Source: Pterobdella sp. o SKG-2022
Taxonomy: Eukaryota; Annelida; Clitellata; Hirudinida; Piscicolidae
Direction of reading: 5' to 3'
Assembly (NCBI GenBank): GCA_964035795.1
Contig: OZ038320.1
Coordinates: 14,804,030-14,868,029, forward strand
DNA length: 64,000 nucleotides
The notes under the pieces were generated by a model. It searched no databases. It was not told the origin of the DNA and saw only the letters and a list, made by a program, of their open reading frames with translations. The position numbers were made by a program, and so were the translations under genes. The first letter of the stretch is position 1, and the number at the start of each line of letters is the position of its first letter. Of the stretch, positions 45,543-64,000 are shown piece by piece.

Positions 45543-48500
45543 ATGATGGCTAAAGAAGTCGGAAAGCAATTTCATGTCTGTTTCACTGTGGATAGAACTT
45601 TAGAAGATGGCTTTAAAGAAAAAGTTGAAAAACAATTTGATAATCTACTCAAAATGGGAGTTCTTTCCATAAAAGTTTCAAATCAGTTGATTTTCAGTGT
45701 TGCTTCTTCTTTTGATGAAAATTATTCTAGAAATAGTGGGAAAGAGAACCATACTAAATGCTGTCATTTAAAAAATCAAAAAAATTTACAAAAAATGAAT
45801 TTCACAAACAAAAAAATTTTCAGCTCCAATAATTTTGAAAAAATTAACTACAAAGATATTAATAATAATTTTCACTCATCCAAAAGCTTAAAACATTTGA
45901 ATAATAATTCTACCACGAGTGTTAATAGTTCTGGATTTGCAAACGATAAATTCAATGAATCTCAAAAGGAAAATGAAATAAAAAATGATTTTCAAATTAA
46001 TTACATTAAAAATGATATATTTCTAGTTTCACAAGAGGAGGCCCGTAATGAGACAAATTCAAGTGATTATAAAGAAAATAAAGAAATCGCTTATTCATTA
46101 TGTGAATTTAATTATTTCAATGATATCAAAAATTATAAAGATGACAAACAAATTGTAAGAGCATGTAACAATGATAGAGAAGACCTCAAAGAAAAATCAT
46201 TTTCTAAAGATTTACATAAAAAAGTTGTGACACAAAATTTCAAAATTTATGATGAGGTTTTACCAATTAATCAAACATTTGTGCCTTATAATCAACAATT
46301 GCCAGAATCTCAAGAAGAAACTTTGAAACAAAACAATCAAACAATACCAAAAATGAATTTTTCTCCAACACAGCAATGTTGTGATAAAAATCTATTTGCA
46401 AAAGAAGGAATTTTAAATAACAAAAAAGATTCTAAGAAATCAAACCAAAATACAAAAATAAAGTTTTCGTCACTTAATAGCCACAATTCACCTTGTCTCA
46501 ATCTTTTACATCATCAGCAACACCAGCCTTACATGTTGCCTGTTCTTTATGAATACAATAATAATAAAAATTTTGAATACAATGCTCCTTCACTCAAACA
46601 TTCTGACATGCTTCTATACAACATTCCTAATCATTATGATAAAAAATTTCACTCTACACATATACATCCCTATACTAACGAACACTATCAAAGAGCAAAT
46701 CATTCTTTTTTTTCTCAAAATCTTTCCCCACATTATTCACAAAATATGAATCCTTCTTTCATTCATGATATGTGTTATAATGAAAGTAGCTTTTTTTTTA
46801 AAGAAAAGAAAAGGAATGTTATACAACAACATTCCTTACATCCAATGATGATGGGGTGCATTAATGATATTCAAAATGACTACATCTACAAAGCAGGATT
46901 ACTAAACCATCAACAAAAAACTAATTCAAATTTTAATTTCAATGACCATCCATTCCTTCATGAAAATAAACTTTGTTTCAGAAAGAATGAGCAGCAGTTC
47001 TATTCCACTAATTTTGTTGATCCTCATAAGAATCTATATGGCAATTCAATTAAATCTTTTGAGTTAAAAAAAAAACAATTAGAAATATTGAAAATTAATA
47101 ATAATGAACAATCTCTATATAAAAATTTAAAAACTATACATAAACAAAAAAAAATAAATCCACTAATTCAAAATCATGAATCAATCGATATTACAGAATA
47201 TTCAGTTTCTCAAACAAAATCATTGTCCAATAACCATGAGTTCAAAAAGAATTCACCAGAGAGCCAATCAAGCCATCAAAATACCAAACAGTTACATGTT
47301 GCAAAATCTGATGACATTGCCCATAGTCCAGGCCAGCCTTCAGTCTTCAAACCTCCTTCTCTCGATTGCCTCAAACATCTTCTAATTGAAGAAGATCTTG
47401 ACAACTGCCTCCATGATTTGGACAACCTACTTGATTTAGATATTGATGAAGCACTTAAGATTGGTGAGCAAGAGGTAGAACGTATAGACAGTGAAAACTT
47501 CAATGGAGAACAAAATGAGTCTCACAAAACAAAATACAGTAAACCAAATAGTGGAGATAGCAACTTACACATTTTTAATAGTACCGAAAAGCACCAGAGT
47601 TATTCAAACTTTAATAAAAATCTTAAAAATGATTTATTTGAAAAAAGCAGTTTTCTTACAGGAAACGTTATTGGTGTAAGTCTGCGGAAAGAGCAAAATT
47701 TTTCTAAAATACAATCTAATGACACTCACCATATGAACAAAGATCTCTCTTATCTTCAAGCTAAAAAATCCACAAACAATGTTAACAATAAAAATATGAG
47801 TTTTTATACTATAGGAAATTCTAATCATATTATGAAATATAATAGAGATAAGATTTGTAATTATAATTCCCCAAATAATGTAATTCTAGAAAAAAAGGGT
47901 TTTTTTAAAAATCCAAAATTGAAGTCGATAAAATACAATATTCCTAACTATGGCGATGAAACAGAAAGCTTTTCAAATAAGTGTTTTTACAAAAAAAAGG
48001 AAAATTTTAAACAGAAGAAAAAAGATACAAATAAGGTTAATATTAACACGGATTCAAATAAAAGAATAAAAAAGGATGATGGTGGTGATGATAACGAAAC
48101 GTTTACAAAAAAGAAAAAAAGAAAAAGAATAATAAATTATTCAGAAGACTGTAAGGAACCTAACCCCGTTGATAGCAACCAGGAAAAATCTATCGAATAT
48201 CAGATGAATCGCTCTTTCACTAATAAGTTTAATGATTGCAATGAGAAGAGTTCCAAATTGAAAAACAAAACCCATGCTATGGTGGCAGATGATGAAATCA
48301 AACAAAATTATAGTTTTTCATCTCCGCCTTCGTTTCTGCTTTCGTCTTCATCAACTTCTTCTATTTCTTCATCTTTTTCTTCTTCTTCTTCATTCTCATC
48401 TTCTTTTTCAGGCATTTTTCTCTCCCCACAGAACAAAAACATTCCTTTCTGCCACGAAAACATCGAAATTTCTGATGGTAATAAAAACGATAATAAAAAC

Positions 48501-48593
48501 TTTGATTGTATAAACATTAAAAATAGTCTTAATTATTTGAATGAAAAAAATAATATTATTGATATGTCTTTATCGAGCAAGTCCACTTGCTGA
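45543..48593 (+). CDS. Long Asn/Ser-rich protein, possible NCOA6-like coactivator
   Basis: A single open frame of 1016 codons in AT-rich DNA; such length is very unlikely by chance here. Residues about 6-50 (QFHVCFTVDR ... MGVLSIKVSNQLIFSVA) line up, nearly without gaps, with the second half of the N-terminal putative nucleic-acid-binding domain of nuclear receptor coactivator 6 (VTFNIPRE ... LGILSVQIEG ... INLALA). The middle (about codons 610-650) has PSLDCLKHLLIEED, which contains an LXXLL nuclear-receptor box, followed by an acidic Leu/Asp helix. The rest is low-complexity Asn/Lys/Ser/His sequence with a basic KKKKRKR patch near 860 and a Ser/Phe-rich run near 925-960. NCOA6 is a subunit of the MLL3/MLL4 H3K4 methyltransferase complex. 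The first half of the NCOA6 domain is missing, so an upstream exon may splice near 45555 (an AG there) and the ATG may not be the true start. The gene is real; its identity is tentative. Confidence 0.7.
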   Translation: MMAKEVGKQFHVCFTVDRTLEDGFKEKVEKQFDNLLKMGVLSIKVSNQLIFSVASSFDENYSRNSGKENHTKCCHLKNQKNLQKMNFTNKKIFSSNNFEKINYKDINNNFHSSKSLKHLNNNSTTSVNSSGFANDKFNESQKENEIKNDFQINYIKNDIFLVSQEEARNETNSSDYKENKEIAYSLCEFNYFNDIKNYKDDKQIVRACNNDREDLKEKSFSKDLHKKVVTQNFKIYDEVLPINQTFVPYNQQLPESQEETLKQNNQTIPKMNFSPTQQCCDKNLFAKEGILNNKKDSKKSNQNTKIKFSSLNSHNSPCLNLLHHQQHQPYMLPVLYEYNNNKNFEYNAPSLKHSDMLLYNIPNHYDKKFHSTHIHPYTNEHYQRANHSFFSQNLSPHYSQNMNPSFIHDMCYNESSFFFKEKKRNVIQQHSLHPMMMGCINDIQNDYIYKAGLLNHQQKTNSNFNFNDHPFLHENKLCFRKNEQQFYSTNFVDPHKNLYGNSIKSFELKKKQLEILKINNNEQSLYKNLKTIHKQKKINPLIQNHESIDITEYSVSQTKSLSNNHEFKKNSPESQSSHQNTKQLHVAKSDDIAHSPGQPSVFKPPSLDCLKHLLIEEDLDNCLHDLDNLLDLDIDEALKIGEQEVERIDSENFNGEQNESHKTKYSKPNSGDSNLHIFNSTEKHQSYSNFNKNLKNDLFEKSSFLTGNVIGVSLRKEQNFSKIQSNDTHHMNKDLSYLQAKKSTNNVNNKNMSFYTIGNSNHIMKYNRDKICNYNSPNNVILEKKGFFKNPKLKSIKYNIPNYGDETESFSNKCFYKKKENFKQKKKDTNKVNINTDSNKRIKKDDGGDDNETFTKKKKRKRIINYSEDCKEPNPVDSNQEKSIEYQMNRSFTNKFNDCNEKSSKLKNKTHAMVADDEIKQNYSFSSPPSFLLSSSSTSSISSSFSSSSSFSSSFSGIFLSPQNKNIPFCHENIEISDGNKNDNKNFDCINIKNSLNYLNEKNNIIDMSLSSKSTC

Positions 48594-48891
48594 TAGATCC
48601 AGTCTTTCTATATTAAAAATGTTTCGAAAATATTAACAATTTGCAAATACAATTAAATTTGTAAGTATCATGATAGTTTCAATTCACTGAAAATTTATAA
48701 TTGTCTTAACAATAGTATAAGTTTTACTGCAAAATAGACTTTAAGGATTTGGTACTATTTTTGATTCAATGCTCTTTTTCAATTGTATAAACATGATTTA
48801 AGCATTGATGTTTGGCGTCGACTATGTTGACGGCTTCAATATTGGTTTTTTAGTTAAGTTAAACGTAGTTGTTCGAAGAAGTTTTGGCTAC

Positions 48892-48937
<46 letters not shown>

Positions 48938-50604
48938 GTATATATATACACTTCTCGTAAATAAAAGGAGCTCGCCATGCTTAGAGGCTTTTTTTTCCTG
49001 AAGAGTTCTATGGAGTAAATCTACAACCTTGATCTGAAACCAAATTGTATTTAGCTTCCACTAATCCAAACTTTTGACAGCTTGCTCAGTATACAAATTT
49101 TTGCAAAAGATTTGCCGCGGTACTTGGACTGTAAAAGACTCCCATTCAACCAAAACAATGTTTTTAAAAAACAATAAGCTTCTCTATGTAATTGATTCAT
49201 TTACATCCGGCCTTAGGTGAACTAAAAGGCCAACTCAAGTCACAGAATGTGCTATTGGGGAAAGAGTATGGCACTGTTCCCTGATTTTTTCAGCAAACAT
49301 CCCATACATTTCGAAGCAAAGGCAAATTAAAAATCTCTAAGTTGTCTTGCTCTCAACCGTTCATATTAATAACTTTGATAGTATGACTCAAATATAACTA
49401 ATAAAATGACTGATTTGCTTTTTGATTATAAAATATATTCACGTTTTTTTGCTTGTGTTGCTTAAAGTACACATTAAGCTTTATTTATTGAAATTTTTGT
49501 TATTATCTTGATGATCTTTCCTTTAAACTGTTTCTTATTGCTGCAGTGAAACTAAATTATGTCATGCTTTTTCATCCGTCCTTCATTAATTTATCATTGC
49601 TCATTCAGTGACAAAATGGAGTAAAATTCGATTGCTAACCTTTCTTCACACTACAGTGCTTTTTAGTGCAAAAGAATATTTAATATTAATCAACGCTATT
49701 ATGGGTAGTAAGTTTGAGGGTTTTGCAGTTATTTCAAATATTTTCATGCAAACTATTTTTGTTTTTTTATTCTGGTGCTTATATACGTGTATAAATATTT
49801 TCATTTATCTATGTTATGCTATAATTGTACATTTCTATTAATTGTTCGAATGTATGTAAATAGCTGGATTTATGCAATCGCGTGAAAATTCTGTTCATGA
49901 GTTGATATTTTGCTACTACTTAAGAGTCTAATCATTTTATATTGATCTAGAATCTACGTCTTTTTTGATACTATTCATTTTTCAAACTGTTTTAGATAAT
50001 GTTTTGTTTTATGATTATTAGTATTATTCAATACTTTCCGAAGTTTTTAGCGTGAAATATACAAAAAAACTTTTGAATTTTTGTTTGAACTAGAAAAAAT
50101 TGTGGATATGTCCAAAGGGATTCTAGTCTCATAAAAACGCGATTGGCGTTTTCCTAATTTGCCTGCAATTACATCTTACATTAGCTCATTAAATCTATAG
50201 AAATTACTAATTTAAATATTCTACTTTTTCATAAAAACAAATATATTTCAATAATTTATTGTTGAATTTTTACCACATGTACACATGTAAATCGAGTAAT
50301 GAAAGATGCGTGCAAAAGTTTGCATTAATCGTCTTATTATTTATAAATAGTTTTTTTTCGCAAAAATTTATACGTTGTCAGAAACACATTGTTATCTTTG
50401 TTCATTATTCTTTAGTTTTTGTCAGTATGCCATGTCCTCTACACATAGCGTATGATTTTTGTATATTTTCACCCATACTCGTAGATTTCACTTTTGAAAC
50501 AAAATAAAATTTTGAATCATATGGTCTTCAAAATTTTGATTTTCACGTTTTTAATTATTAAGATTATTCACAGATAGTTAAGAATTTAAAAACAAAATTT
50601 TATT
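48594..50604. other. Intergenic region between convergent genes
   Basis: AT-rich spacer between the ends of the NCOA6-like ORF and the unknown minus-strand gene. It contains a dinucleotide repeat at 48895-48950 and a GC-richer block at 49000-49330 in which minus-strand phrases such as SCQKFGLVEAKYNLVSDQGC faintly recall a LINE RT. Nothing firmer was seen. Confidence 0.4.
48895..48950. repeat. (CA)n(TA)n microsatellite
   Basis: About 14 consecutive CA units run straight into about 7 TA units, then GTATATATATAC. It is a simple compound dinucleotide repeat. Confidence 0.95.

Positions 50605-64000
<13,396 letters not shown>

Noticed and set aside
48308..48517. An acidic Glu-rich minus-strand ORF (EEEEKDEEIEEVDEDE)
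   Set aside because: It is the shadow of the Ser/Phe-rich coding run of the + strand gene.

Overview
The window is from an AT-rich metazoan genome. The evidence is spliced genes with GT..AG introns, animal housekeeping genes (a nucleoporin and a PITH-domain protein), long introns packed with decayed retrotransposons, tRNA-derived SINEs, Penelope-like elements and large (TAA)n, (TA)n and (TATG)n microsatellites. The mix of LINE families and the Asn/Lys-rich proteins suggest a cnidarian- or lophotrochozoan-type invertebrate. I cannot name a species from the sequence. Nothing bacterial or viral was seen.

Four host genes could be assembled exon by exon with reading phases that agree at every junction. 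(1) NUP58 (p58/p45 nucleoporin), + strand, 5932-27913: 14 exons, 337 codons, including a short FG-repeat head, the conserved coiled-coil core and a very short tail. (2) PITHD1, - strand, 45035-30339: 6 exons, 214 codons, complete. (3) A long low-complexity ORF on + at 45543-48593, head-to-head with PITHD1. Its N-terminus resembles part of the N-terminal domain of nuclear receptor coactivator 6, and it carries an LXXLL-type motif. (4) A - strand multi-exon gene of unknown function, 64000-50605, whose 5' end lies beyond the window.

Nearly everything else is transposable-element debris. 0.4-5.8 kb: an R2-like (restriction-like-endonuclease) LINE split by a Penelope-like element that has direct terminal repeats; one of those repeats holds a 436-bp insertion with a perfect 11-bp target duplication. 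7-27 kb: NUP58 introns filled with several APE-type LINE families, a SINE family and an unidentified repeat with four copies in the window. 28-30 kb: an L2/CR1-like LINE and a LINE 3' end lie between the convergent NUP58 and PITHD1. 30.5-44 kb: PITHD1 introns hold a full-length LINE, a Penelope-like element flanked by 36-bp inverted repeats, a further full-length LINE and an RTE-like fragment. 51-61.6 kb: introns of the unknown gene hold a GC-rich RLE-type LINE, an R2-like fragment running into a (TAA)n tract, an endonuclease-only LINE fragment, a 30-bp tandem repeat inside a TATG/TA satellite, and another LINE.

So exon-poor, repeat-rich introns separate small, well-conserved exons. The host genes lie close together (convergent NUP58/PITHD1, divergent PITHD1/NCOA6-like, convergent NCOA6-like/unknown gene), and transposon accumulation accounts for most of the length.
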